38,633 nucleotides of DNA from Ignavibacteriaceae bacterium (GTDB taxonomy: Bacteria; Bacteroidota; Ignavibacteria; Ignavibacteriales; Ignavibacteriaceae), in NCBI GenBank assembly GCA_013388525.1, contig JACAFA010000048.1:1-38633 (forward strand), in the 5' to 3' direction. Shown here in pieces: positions 24,751 through 33,432 of this stretch (positions are counted from its first letter, which is position 1; each line of letters opens with the position of its first letter). The position numbers and the translations under genes are program-made. The notes beneath the pieces were generated by a model. That model did no database searches. It had not been told where the DNA came from and saw only the letters and a program-made list of their open reading frames with translations.

Positions 24751-25532
24751 AACAAGCAGTCTGGCTTTTATTAACAGTATCATTTTTAATAGCATTATTT
24801 GAAGGGTGTGTTCCTTCAAAGCCGTTGGAAGAGTTGGAGCTTTTACCCTCAGAAAGATTAATAAATAAGCTGGAAGCCAACAGGAGAAAAATTAAAAACT
24901 TTGAAGGCGTTGGAGTGCTCAAAATTGAATCTGACTTATATAATAACAGTGCAAGTTTCCGCGTAATAATGCAAAAACCTGATTCTATTTACTTTACAAT
25001 TATGGGTCCGTTTGGAATTGAACTTGCTCAATCGCTTGTTACCAGCGACAGGTTTATTTTTTACGATGTGCTTGAAAATACAGCTTATACAGGAGACGTA
25101 ACTGAAGATGTGCTGAGAAATATCTTTAAAATAAATCTTTCTTTAACTGACCTGCTGGATGCCTTTGTTGGTTCAGTTAATCTTACCAGAAATCTTTATA
25201 AACAGCCTAACGGCTACGTCATAGAAGGGGATAAGTATATTCTTACTTATAAAGAAGCAGAAACCGGCATAACGACAAACTATAAAGTTGATATACGCGA
25301 ACTTGGAATAACTAATTATTTACTCAGCTCACCGGATGGCAGCGTTAATCTTGAAGGAAATTATTCGGATTTTGAGCTTATTGAAAATGTTGCGATTCCG
25401 TTTGAGATTGAGGTTACGAATAAAATTGAAAACCAGAAAATTAAAATCGAGTATAAAAATATTATGATAAACGAAAAAAATCTCTACGTCAACTTTAAAA
25501 TTCCCGAAGATGCCACGATTATAGAATGGTAG
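24747..25532 (+). CDS. DUF4292-like outer-membrane lipoprotein (LolA/LolB-like fold suspected)
   Basis: A 261-residue envelope protein. The start is a TTG at 24747 overlapping the stop of the TPR gene (TTGA), a coupled arrangement. The signal sequence ends ALFEGC (C21), a lipobox with an unusual Glu at -2. The mature part has IKNFEGVGVLKIESDLYNNSASFRVIMQKPDSIYF and MGPFGIELAQSL, then beta-rich sequence ending NLYVNFKIPEDATIIEW. This fits the DUF4292 family of Bacteroidota, thought to adopt the LolA/LolB lipoprotein-carrier fold. A part in lipoprotein or glycan transport is inferred. The stop overlaps the next start by 7 bases. Confidence 0.75.
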   Translation: MKQAVWLLLTVSFLIALFEGCVPSKPLEELELLPSERLINKLEANRRKIKNFEGVGVLKIESDLYNNSASFRVIMQKPDSIYFTIMGPFGIELAQSLVTSDRFIFYDVLENTAYTGDVTEDVLRNIFKINLSLTDLLDAFVGSVNLTRNLYKQPNGYVIEGDKYILTYKEAETGITTNYKVDIRELGITNYLLSSPDGSVNLEGNYSDFELIENVAIPFEIEVTNKIENQKIKIEYKNIMINEKNLYVNFKIPEDATIIEW

Positions 25533-26761
25533 CCTTTTTAAGGTACATATTACCTGCAATTTCCATAACATTTCTGGTATACTCTCAATCTTCTGAAATT
25601 AAGGAAAAAGAAAACGAACTCTCCACAATTAAAACTGAAATAAACAAACTTGAAGATGATCTTGTTAAAAAATCATCTGCTGAAAAAAAATCCTTCGAAG
25701 CTGTGGAAAATCTCAGCAAGCAGACATATCTGCTAAACAAAGTAATCGGTTCTGTAAGAAATGATGTTCGCCTGAAGGAAGATGAAATAAAGAGAACTGA
25801 AAGCAGAATAAAAGTTCTCGGGGATGAGATAAAAGTACTTAAGGATAATTATGCAGCGTACGTTGTTGCCATTTACAAGAAAGGTGCTTACAATGAGCTT
25901 GAGGCAATATTTGATGCATCATCTCTCCAGCAGGCTGTTCTCAGAATTCATTACTTACAGGAATTTGCCGAAAATCGTCAGGCAGATCTTCAAAAGCTGC
26001 AATCAAAAAAAGCAGAACTGACTGAGACGAAAAATACCCTGATTGCAGAAAAGAAGGAGAAAAGCGAACTGGTTTCACTCAAAGAATCTGAGAATGCGGA
26101 GCTTCAAAAAAAATTAAAAGATAGAAAAAAGATTCTTGTATCGTTACAGAACGATAACCGCTCACTTAAAAAATTAATTGCTGCAAAAAAAGAATCGCAA
26201 AAAATTATAGAATCAATGATACTTCAGATGGTCGAAGCGGAGAAAAAAAGGAAAGAAGAAATTGTTAATGAAAAGCCGGACAATGTTGATAAATCAGATA
26301 TAAAAACAGGCGGCCAAACCGGTTCTGTGGATTATGATTTTATCACTTCCACTTTCTCTTCATTTTCTGAACTAAAAGGAAAAATGACCTGGCCGCTGCA
26401 TAAGGGAAAATTGATGAGAAAATTTGGTGAGAATAAAAATAAAAAGTTAAATACCATTACTCTAAACTATGGAATTGATATAAAAGCATCGACGGACACC
26501 CGTGTTCGTTCTGTAGCAGAAGGGATTGTTTCTGCCATAGACTGGCTGCCGGGTTACGGTAATGTTTTAATTGTTTCCCATAAAGAAAACTTTCGTACTG
26601 TTTATGGGCATCTGTCTGAAATTTTTGTATCCGAGGGGGATAAGGTAAAACCGGGCACCGTATTAGCGTTACTTGATGAAAGCATCGAAGGTGAAATACT
26701 GCACTTTGAAATTTGGCAATCGAGGGAAAAGCAAAATCCGGAGTTGTGGCTTGCTAAATAA
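25526..26761 (+). CDS. EnvC-like murein hydrolase activator (degenerate M23 domain)
   Basis: A 411-residue secreted protein: signal peptide about 1-20, long coiled coil (22-245) and a C-terminal LytM/M23 domain (about 288-410). The zinc site is incomplete. Where active enzymes have His-x3-Asp the sequence is N314-Y-G-I-D318, so the first ligand is lost. The final HLHFE motif reads ILHFE, which keeps the zinc ligand H393 but loses the catalytic histidine; H362 in VYGHLSE remains. This matches EnvC-type proteins that activate amidases rather than cut peptidoglycan themselves. It overlaps the DUF4292 gene by 7 bases and precedes the polysaccharide genes. Confidence 0.88.
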   Translation: MVAFLRYILPAISITFLVYSQSSEIKEKENELSTIKTEINKLEDDLVKKSSAEKKSFEAVENLSKQTYLLNKVIGSVRNDVRLKEDEIKRTESRIKVLGDEIKVLKDNYAAYVVAIYKKGAYNELEAIFDASSLQQAVLRIHYLQEFAENRQADLQKLQSKKAELTETKNTLIAEKKEKSELVSLKESENAELQKKLKDRKKILVSLQNDNRSLKKLIAAKKESQKIIESMILQMVEAEKKRKEEIVNEKPDNVDKSDIKTGGQTGSVDYDFITSTFSSFSELKGKMTWPLHKGKLMRKFGENKNKKLNTITLNYGIDIKASTDTRVRSVAEGIVSAIDWLPGYGNVLIVSHKENFRTVYGHLSEIFVSEGDKVKPGTVLALLDESIEGEILHFEIWQSREKQNPELWLAK

Positions 26762-26782
26762 TGGATTCAGTAACAAAGCATC

Positions 26783-28057
26783 TTGGTTGTGTTGAAAATA
26801 AAAGAGAGATTGAAACCATACAGCGTTCTAATCTCCAATTTTGGTTCACTATCCTTTTTACAATTATTAAACTTTATCTTCCCTTTAATACTTCTGCCTT
26901 ATCTTGTTAGAATTTTTGGTGCTGAGAAGTATGGTCTGATAAGCTTTGCCATAGCATTCAATACATACTTTGTTACGCTGTGTGATTATGGCTTTAATTT
27001 GTCCGGTACGCGGTATATTTCTGCAAACAGAGATAATGCAGAAAAACTCTCCGAAGTCTTTTCAGTTATTATTGTTGTAAAATTACTGCTTTTTATTCTT
27101 TCGTTAATAATTTTGATTGCCGTTGTTTTCACATTTAATCGTTTTAGTGATGAATGGGAATTGTATCTGGTTAGTTCAGGTTTTGTATTAGGTAATGTTC
27201 TATTCCCACTCTGGTTTTATCAGGGTGTAGAAAGAATGAAATACATAACGATTATCCAGGTTACAATCAGGGCTGTCTTTGTAATATCTGTATTTGCTTT
27301 TGTATTAGAAGAAAGTGATTACATTCTTTATATGATTTTATTTTCTTCAAGTCAAATCTTGGCAGGATGGATAGGATTTCTTACAGTGCTGTTGAAATTT
27401 GATGTTCATTTCTTTGTTCCGAAATTGAAAGCTGTTAGATTTCACATAAATGAAGGGTGGAATATTTTTCTTTCGATGATCTCAATTGACGTTTACACAA
27501 CCTCGAACACATTTATTCTCGGTCTGTTTGCACCCGACACGGTTGTGGGTTATTTTGCTGCGGCTGATAAAATCAGACTCGCCTTTCAGGGAATAATCAA
27601 TGTAATATCACAATCTGTCTATCCTCACATGAATAATCTGCTAAAAAATTCATTTAAAGATTTTTCTGCATTTGCAAAGAAGCTGCTTTCAGCAGAAGCA
27701 GTAATTGGATTTGCAATAAGCTTAATTCTTTTTTCCCTTTCTTATTGGTTAACCGATATTTTTTTGGGAACCAGCTTCGGTGAATCTGTTCTGATTCTGA
27801 AAATCCTTTCACCTCTACCTTTTTTGATAGCTTTGAGTAACGTATTTGGAATTCAGATTATGCTGCCGCTTGGATTTGATAAACAATTCAATAAAGTTTT
27901 ATTATTTGCCGCTGTTATTCATCTCATACTTTTATTTATTCTTATTCCTGAATTTTTTGCAGCAGGAACTTCCGTTGCAATGAATATTACAGAGGGATTT
28001 GTTACTGCAAGTATGTTTATTTTTGTTTTAAGAAAAACATTGATCTTTAAGAAATAA
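26783..28057 (+). CDS. Polysaccharide flippase (Wzx/MATE-type)
   Basis: A roughly 424-residue integral membrane protein with about 12-14 helices. The N-terminal LIFPLILLPYLVRIFGAEKYGLISFAIAF is the signature of the polysaccharide export/flippase family that turns lipid-linked sugars across the inner membrane. The start is uncertain: TTG at 26783, GTG at 26789 or TTG at 26792, all giving nearly the same protein; the nearby ATG at 26761 is out of frame. It is followed by glf and glycosyltransferases, so it probably exports the glycan built by them. Confidence 0.88.
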   Translation: MVVLKIKERLKPYSVLISNFGSLSFLQLLNFIFPLILLPYLVRIFGAEKYGLISFAIAFNTYFVTLCDYGFNLSGTRYISANRDNAEKLSEVFSVIIVVKLLLFILSLIILIAVVFTFNRFSDEWELYLVSSGFVLGNVLFPLWFYQGVERMKYITIIQVTIRAVFVISVFAFVLEESDYILYMILFSSSQILAGWIGFLTVLLKFDVHFFVPKLKAVRFHINEGWNIFLSMISIDVYTTSNTFILGLFAPDTVVGYFAAADKIRLAFQGIINVISQSVYPHMNNLLKNSFKDFSAFAKKLLSAEAVIGFAISLILFSLSYWLTDIFLGTSFGESVLILKILSPLPFLIALSNVFGIQIMLPLGFDKQFNKVLLFAAVIHLILLFILIPEFFAAGTSVAMNITEGFVTASMFIFVLRKTLIFKK

Positions 28058-28058
28058 A

Positions 28059-29156
28059 ATGTATGATTATCTGGTAGTCGGTGCCGGTTTTTCCGGTGCA
28101 GTAATGGCTGAAAGACTTGCATCGCAATTGAATAAGAAAATATTGATAGTCGAAAGAAGAAACCATATAGCGGGTAACGCTTATGACGAAGTTGACGATC
28201 ACGGAATACTTGTGCACAGATACGGTCCGCACATCTTTCACACTAACAGTAAAAAAGTTTTTGATTACCTCTCACTGTTTACTGAATGGAGATTTTACGA
28301 GCACAAAGTACTGGCAAGTTTGGATGGAAAGAATTATCCAATACCGATTAACAGGTTAACAATTAACAAGCTGTATAATTTAAACCTCAAAAGTGAAGAG
28401 GAAGTAAAAAAGTTTTACGAATCAGTAAAAGAAAAAAGAAATCCTGTTTTAAATTCAGAAGATGTAATTGTAAACCAGGTAGGCAGAGATTTGTTTGAAA
28501 GATTTTTTCTTCATTACACAAAAAAACAATGGAACAGAGAACCCAAAGAATTAGCTCCAACTGTATGCGGAAGAATACCTGTAAGAACGAACGAAGACTG
28601 CAGATATTTTACTGATAAATACCAGTTTATGCCAAAAGACGGCTACACAGCAATGTTCAGAAAAATGTTAAACCATCCGAATATAGAAGTTGTGTTAAAT
28701 ACAGACTTTAAAAAAATAATTAACGATGTTAAGTTCAAAAAGATTATTTATACCGGACCCATCGATTACTTTTTCGATTACGAATACGACAAGCTGCCCT
28801 ACAGGTCAATAAGGTTTGAGTATAAAAGTTATGCTCAAAATGTATTTCAAGAATCAGCCGTGGTAAACTATGTCGAGAGAGGAGTTGAATTTTCCAGAGT
28901 TACTGAATACAAGCATCTTACCGGTCAGATTGCAGATACAACCACACTATCCTTCGAATACTTTCAGGAAGAAGGGGAGCCTTATTATCCGGTTCCAACT
29001 TATGAAAACATTTCCCATGTAAAAAAATATTCAGATTTAGCCTCTAAAATTGAATCAGTCCAATTCTTGGGTAGGTTAGCCGAATATCAATATTACAATA
29101 TAGATCAGGTTGTAGCTAGAATTCTGGACTACCTTGAAAGGTTATTAAATGATTAG
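28059..29156 (+). CDS. glf: UDP-galactopyranose mutase
   Basis: A 365-residue FAD enzyme that interconverts UDP-galactopyranose and UDP-galactofuranose. The FAD-binding loop is VVGAGFSGAVMAERL (6-20), followed by IVERRNHIAGNAYDE and the signature GILVHRYGPHIFHTNSK. Later come FLHYTKKQWNREPKEL and GRIPVRTNEDCRYF, matching the active-site region of UGM. It starts one base after the flippase stop and overlaps the next glycosyltransferase by 8 bases. Its presence says the exported glycan contains galactofuranose. Confidence 0.97.
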   Translation: MYDYLVVGAGFSGAVMAERLASQLNKKILIVERRNHIAGNAYDEVDDHGILVHRYGPHIFHTNSKKVFDYLSLFTEWRFYEHKVLASLDGKNYPIPINRLTINKLYNLNLKSEEEVKKFYESVKEKRNPVLNSEDVIVNQVGRDLFERFFLHYTKKQWNREPKELAPTVCGRIPVRTNEDCRYFTDKYQFMPKDGYTAMFRKMLNHPNIEVVLNTDFKKIINDVKFKKIIYTGPIDYFFDYEYDKLPYRSIRFEYKSYAQNVFQESAVVNYVERGVEFSRVTEYKHLTGQIADTTTLSFEYFQEEGEPYYPVPTYENISHVKKYSDLASKIESVQFLGRLAEYQYYNIDQVVARILDYLERLLND

Positions 29157-30354
29157 GTTACTTTTATCCGCATTCAGCGAATATCCGAAATTGGATACTG
29201 GAGGTGCAAACAAAATCATATTACAAATTCTTCAACACCTTGACAGAAACAGCTTTTGTGCAGCTTACCATTCGTGCCATTTTAGTAAAAAATTTAGTAA
29301 TCAATCACAAATAACTCATCAGATTTATGCTTCTCTTAAGTTTAAGAAAAAAATTGGAAGTAATTTATTTCTGAAGAACCACTTTATTCGGGGTATTTTA
29401 TCAAGCCCGTTTTATCTTAACAGATATCTTAGAAAGTGTAATGAAATATTCGAAAATTTGCTATCGATGTCTGATTATGATGTACTTCACTCTCATGATA
29501 TCAGAACAATATACTACTTACAAAAGTTTAATTTTAGAAAAAAAATTTTGACAATTCATTCCAAGGGCTCTTTACTGAATGATCTGCGATATTATTCTGG
29601 ATCAATATCAACGGACCTGTTATATAAATACTCGAAAATGGAAAATGAAAGCTTAATTATTTCGGATTTAATAACCTTTCCAAGTATGGCTGCAAAATAT
29701 CTTTTCTTGAACGAAAAAAATATACCTGTAGAAGAGAATAAAATTCGGATTGTATATAACGGGGTTGACCTGGATTATATTAATTCCATCTTCCCCGATG
29801 AGGATTTTAGAAAGAAATATTCAATTCCCTCCGGATATGATTTTATCCTGATTAATATTGCGGATCATATTAGAGTTAAGAATATAGATATAGCGTTGAA
29901 AATAGTTGAATATTTAAATAGAGCACATAAAGTTAGAGCGCTGCTTATTAATGCAGGTCATGGTCCTGAGACAGTAAATCTCAAACGGCTGTCATATCAA
30001 CTGAAGATTTCTGATCGGGTGATTTTCTTAGGGCGATTACCTTATGATGAAATTATCAAATTAATTAAAGTCGGTGATTTCCTTATTAGTACAGCTGATA
30101 AAGTAGTTTTTGATTTAGCCATTCTTGAAGCACTCGCATCTGGTGTATTGGTGATTGCAAGTGATTGTGGTGGGAATAAAGAAGTAATTAAAAACAATAT
30201 TAATGGCTTTCTGATAAAGGATTTTCAGGTGGAAGAATATGGAAACGTAATCATTAATTCGGATGTAAAAATCAGAATGAATATTTCTGAAAGTGTTAAA
30301 AATTTCAGTGTACAAAAGATGGTTGATGGTTACCAAGATTTATATGAGTTGTAA
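29149..30354 (+). CDS. Glycosyltransferase, GT4-like
   Basis: A 401-residue protein with the two-domain GT-B layout. The N-terminal half has LDTGGANKIILQIL and VLHSHDIRTIYYLQ. The C-terminal half has RIVYNGVDLDYI, LINAGHGPE, DRVIFLGRLPYDEI and LEALASGVLVIASDCGGNKEVI, the nucleotide-sugar site of family 4. The usual first Glu of the E-x7-E motif is replaced by Val, while the second is kept. It overlaps glf by 8 bases. Donor and acceptor sugars are unknown; with glf next door a galactofuranosyltransferase is possible but not shown. Confidence 0.85.
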   Translation: MIRLLLSAFSEYPKLDTGGANKIILQILQHLDRNSFCAAYHSCHFSKKFSNQSQITHQIYASLKFKKKIGSNLFLKNHFIRGILSSPFYLNRYLRKCNEIFENLLSMSDYDVLHSHDIRTIYYLQKFNFRKKILTIHSKGSLLNDLRYYSGSISTDLLYKYSKMENESLIISDLITFPSMAAKYLFLNEKNIPVEENKIRIVYNGVDLDYINSIFPDEDFRKKYSIPSGYDFILINIADHIRVKNIDIALKIVEYLNRAHKVRALLINAGHGPETVNLKRLSYQLKISDRVIFLGRLPYDEIIKLIKVGDFLISTADKVVFDLAILEALASGVLVIASDCGGNKEVIKNNINGFLIKDFQVEEYGNVIINSDVKIRMNISESVKNFSVQKMVDGYQDLYEL

Positions 30355-30393
30355 TTTGTTTAACTAATAAGACTTTTACTTAGAGATTAATAA

Positions 30394-31533
30394 ATGCTGA
30401 ATAAAAAAATCCTATTCCTTTTCCCCCGAACTCCATTAAATTATAATACAAGCAATGATAAACGACAATACCTTATTTATTCAACTCTGAATAAAAAATT
30501 TGAGACAAAAATTCTCACCTTCGGTGAAAAGGATGAAGTAACTGGTGAACAAATTACCGTACGGTTAAAGAACTCGAACTTTAAAAAGATTTTTTATTTT
30601 ATTTCAAGATTAAAGTCCTCAAGATTAACTCACTACCAATCTGAAAAGTTCAAATATCAGTTGCAAAAGATATTAGCCTCGTACGAACCAGATATTATTT
30701 ATATCGAACATTTGTTGTTAATGCAGTACATACTTAAGCTTGAGACAAATGCAAAAATTGTTTTCTATAATGATGAGAGTAATTGGTTTGTTGATGAAAA
30801 TAATCTAAGAGGAAATTTATATCAATCATTAAGAAATATTGGACTGACGAGTTTAGAAAGGATTGCAAGCTTAAAAGCTTGTTTAATCCTGACAATAAGC
30901 AATGAAGAAGCGGAATTTCTGAGAGCCAAAGGAATAAAAAACGTTGAAACAATTTCTTACGGAATTGATACCGATTACTTCAAATTCGATTGGCGGAAAC
31001 CGGAGGATAAAACTATTCTCTTTATTGGCGATTACAGCCATTATCCAAATCGGCAGGCGGCTAAGATTTTGGTAACGAAGGTTTTGCCAGCACTTAACAA
31101 TTTGGGAGTGAGGTTAAAACTTGTTGGCAGAAATACAAATCGAATTAAAAATCTTGTACGAGACAATGTAGAAATCTATAACAATGTTCCTGATGTCAGA
31201 CCATTTTATTATAATTCATCTGTTTTTGCAGCGCCGATATTTTCAGGTGCCGGAATGCGGGTAAAAATACTGGAGGCGGCATTATGCGGTATACCGCTTA
31301 TAATTTCTCCTGCTGCGAATCTTGGAATAAATTTTTTTGATAGAGACCAGGTTTTTATCTGTAAGTCAACAGACGAATTTGTAAAAGTGATGGGAGTTTT
31401 TTTCCGTTCTATGGACCGGTATACAATCGATTCTATGATACAAAATGCAAGGAAGAAAATCGCTTCTGAATTTGATGAAAAAAAAGTAAAAGAAAAAATC
31501 GGTTATGTCTTTGAAAGAGCAGAATTGAGTTGA
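30394..31533 (+). CDS. Glycosyltransferase, GT4-like (PEP-CTERM/EPS-type)
   Basis: A 379-residue GT-B enzyme. It has NYNTSNDKRQYLIYSTL near the start, YIEHLLLMQYI, VFYNDESNWF, then SYGIDTDYFKFD and LFIGDYSHYPNRQAAKIL in the C-terminal half. FSGAGMRVKILEAALCGIPLIIS is the donor-binding segment of this subgroup. It follows the preceding glycosyltransferase by 39 bases and begins with an ATG in an AT-rich stretch without a clear ribosome site. Substrate unknown. Confidence 0.85.
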   Translation: MLNKKILFLFPRTPLNYNTSNDKRQYLIYSTLNKKFETKILTFGEKDEVTGEQITVRLKNSNFKKIFYFISRLKSSRLTHYQSEKFKYQLQKILASYEPDIIYIEHLLLMQYILKLETNAKIVFYNDESNWFVDENNLRGNLYQSLRNIGLTSLERIASLKACLILTISNEEAEFLRAKGIKNVETISYGIDTDYFKFDWRKPEDKTILFIGDYSHYPNRQAAKILVTKVLPALNNLGVRLKLVGRNTNRIKNLVRDNVEIYNNVPDVRPFYYNSSVFAAPIFSGAGMRVKILEAALCGIPLIISPAANLGINFFDRDQVFICKSTDEFVKVMGVFFRSMDRYTIDSMIQNARKKIASEFDEKKVKEKIGYVFERAELS

Positions 31534-31543
31534 AAATAAAGTT

Positions 31544-32629
31544 GTGAAAAAAAATATTTTATACATCTCCCCAAATTTCAACCTTGCCTGTGGTGTTAGT
31601 AAGCATGTTTTTACATTACTTACTTCAGAAGAATTAAAAAAGGAGTTCAACCTTTATTTTATAACCAATGGTGGAAATGCTTTGCAAAGGCTGGATAGAG
31701 CAGGCATCAGTTACTCATTGATGGAATTTAGTACTGATAAGATTTTTCATTTTAATTTGCTCAAGAATTTAAAATTTTTGAAGAGCTACTGCAGAGAGAA
31801 GGAAATAAATATTATACATTCCCATCACCGTTTTCCGGAATTTTTATCCAATACAATTAAAAATGCTTTGGGGATTAAAACTGTAGTTACAGCTCATAAT
31901 TTTGTTACTGGTTTTAAAATGATTAGTTATAAATCCGATATTATAATAGCAATCAGCAATTCAGTAAAAAATCATCTCCTTAATTATTTTGGTATCAATA
32001 CAAAAAAAATTGAAGTTTTATATAATTGTGTGGGCCTCGAAAAATCACAGTATAAAAATAAAGAAGGAATAAAGTATCAATACGGGATACCGCAAAATCA
32101 TTTTGTTCTACTTTATGCCGGGAGGGTTGCTCCTGAAAAAGGAATAGAAACTCTTTTGGAAGCAGTAAAAATGCTAACAAATGATTCTCAGAAAGTATTT
32201 CTGATGATTGTGGGAAATAATAAGAACTTGAGTGAGCTGGTGAAGAACAAAGACATTCTTAATAATTTTCTTTATCTCCCGCCAAAAGAAAATTTATCAG
32301 ATTTATTTTCAATCGCCGATGCACTAATATTACCTTCATTAAAGGAAGGATTAGGTTATACAATGCTTGAAGCCGGGTTGCATAAAATCCCCTTCATAGG
32401 TAGCAGGAGAGGTGGAATTGCTGAATTCATTGAAAATGGAATTAATGGTTATCTATTTGAGCCGGGCGATGCGACCGAACTTAGCGAAAAAATTGCTTAC
32501 GTTTTAATTCACCCTGATGAATCTGCTTCAGCTGCAGATAAACTGCTCAAAAAAGTTTTAAGAGAATGTAATTGTACCGACTACTTTAGAAAGTTAACTG
32601 AAATTTATCAACACCTATTAAATAGATGA
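31544..32629 (+). CDS. Glycosyltransferase, GT4-like
   Basis: A 361-residue GT-B enzyme starting with GTG at 31544, ten bases after the previous stop. It has NLACGVSKHVFTLLTSEEL, IIHSHHRFPEFLSN, AHNFVTGFK and SNSVKNHLLNYFG in the N-terminal half, and VLYNCVGL, LLYAGRVAPEKGIETLLEAV and LPSLKEGLGYTMLEAG with an E-x7-E pair in the C-terminal half. The latter pattern is the standard family 4 catalytic region. Its stop overlaps the next start in ATGA. Confidence 0.88.
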   Translation: MKKNILYISPNFNLACGVSKHVFTLLTSEELKKEFNLYFITNGGNALQRLDRAGISYSLMEFSTDKIFHFNLLKNLKFLKSYCREKEINIIHSHHRFPEFLSNTIKNALGIKTVVTAHNFVTGFKMISYKSDIIIAISNSVKNHLLNYFGINTKKIEVLYNCVGLEKSQYKNKEGIKYQYGIPQNHFVLLYAGRVAPEKGIETLLEAVKMLTNDSQKVFLMIVGNNKNLSELVKNKDILNNFLYLPPKENLSDLFSIADALILPSLKEGLGYTMLEAGLHKIPFIGSRRGGIAEFIENGINGYLFEPGDATELSEKIAYVLIHPDESASAADKLLKKVLRECNCTDYFRKLTEIYQHLLNR

Positions 32630-33354
32630 TGATTCTTAACAAGCTGATAAAAAAGGAAAGCGAAGTAATAAAATTAATTCTTGAACCTCTTAACGATCGA
32701 AATCCTGTTTTGCTTACATACCTCAACCAGTATTGTTTTAATCTGTACAACTCAAATCAGGAATACCGGGAGTTGCTTGATAACAGGTTTAATGTATTCC
32801 CGGATGGATTTGGAGTATATACTGCAATGAATTTCCTCGGTTACAAGAATGTTCAGAAATTTAATGCTACCGATTTATACGAAAAACTGTTTCAAAAGTT
32901 TTCAGTAAATCGAACAAAACTTTTTTTAATCGGCGGAAATTTTGCAGAAGAATTTGTTAAGCTTAAGGCAGCAGAAAAAATGATTACAGTTTGCGGCTAC
33001 CGGAATGGATACAATTTTGATGATAATTTAGCAGGCATAATAAAGTACATTAGCGAAGTAAAGCCCGATGCTTTTGTTATCGGGATGGGAATTCCCTCAC
33101 AAGAATTTCTTGCTGCAAAAATATCCGGGTATTTTAAGGATGTTCCTGTTATTTGTGTCGGAGCTTTTCTGGAATTTTATTTCGGCACAAAAAAAAGAGC
33201 ACCGATTATTTTAAGAAAATCAGGTTTTGAATGGCTTCACCGCTTAATTAAGGAGCCGGGCAGACTTTGGAAAAGGTACTTAATAGGCATTCCCTTGTTT
33301 TTCTTCCATATTTTAAGGTTAAAGTTGTCGCACTCAAAGAGTGAAAATTTTTAA
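32626..33354 (+). CDS. WecG/TagA/CpsF-family glycosyltransferase (GT26)
   Basis: A 242-residue enzyme. Family features are FPDGFGVYTAMNFLG, LFLIGGNFAEEF, VIGMGIPSQEFLAAK (the GxPxQE motif), CVGAFLEFYFGTKKRAP and FEWLHRLIKEPGRLWKRYL. Members add a sugar such as ManNAcA or ManNAc to undecaprenyl-linked GlcNAc early in enterobacterial common antigen, teichoic acid or capsule synthesis. It is the last gene of the glycan operon and overlaps the previous gene by 4 bases. No initiating phosphoglycosyltransferase or polymerase is visible in this window. Confidence 0.9.
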   Translation: MMILNKLIKKESEVIKLILEPLNDRNPVLLTYLNQYCFNLYNSNQEYRELLDNRFNVFPDGFGVYTAMNFLGYKNVQKFNATDLYEKLFQKFSVNRTKLFLIGGNFAEEFVKLKAAEKMITVCGYRNGYNFDDNLAGIIKYISEVKPDAFVIGMGIPSQEFLAAKISGYFKDVPVICVGAFLEFYFGTKKRAPIILRKSGFEWLHRLIKEPGRLWKRYLIGIPLFFFHILRLKLSHSKSENF

Positions 33355-33432
33355 TTATTTAACTCTTTTAATTCATTAGGCTATACAGTAGATTTTTAAT
33401 TGTCAATATAGCTTTTTTTGTCAAACTCATAT

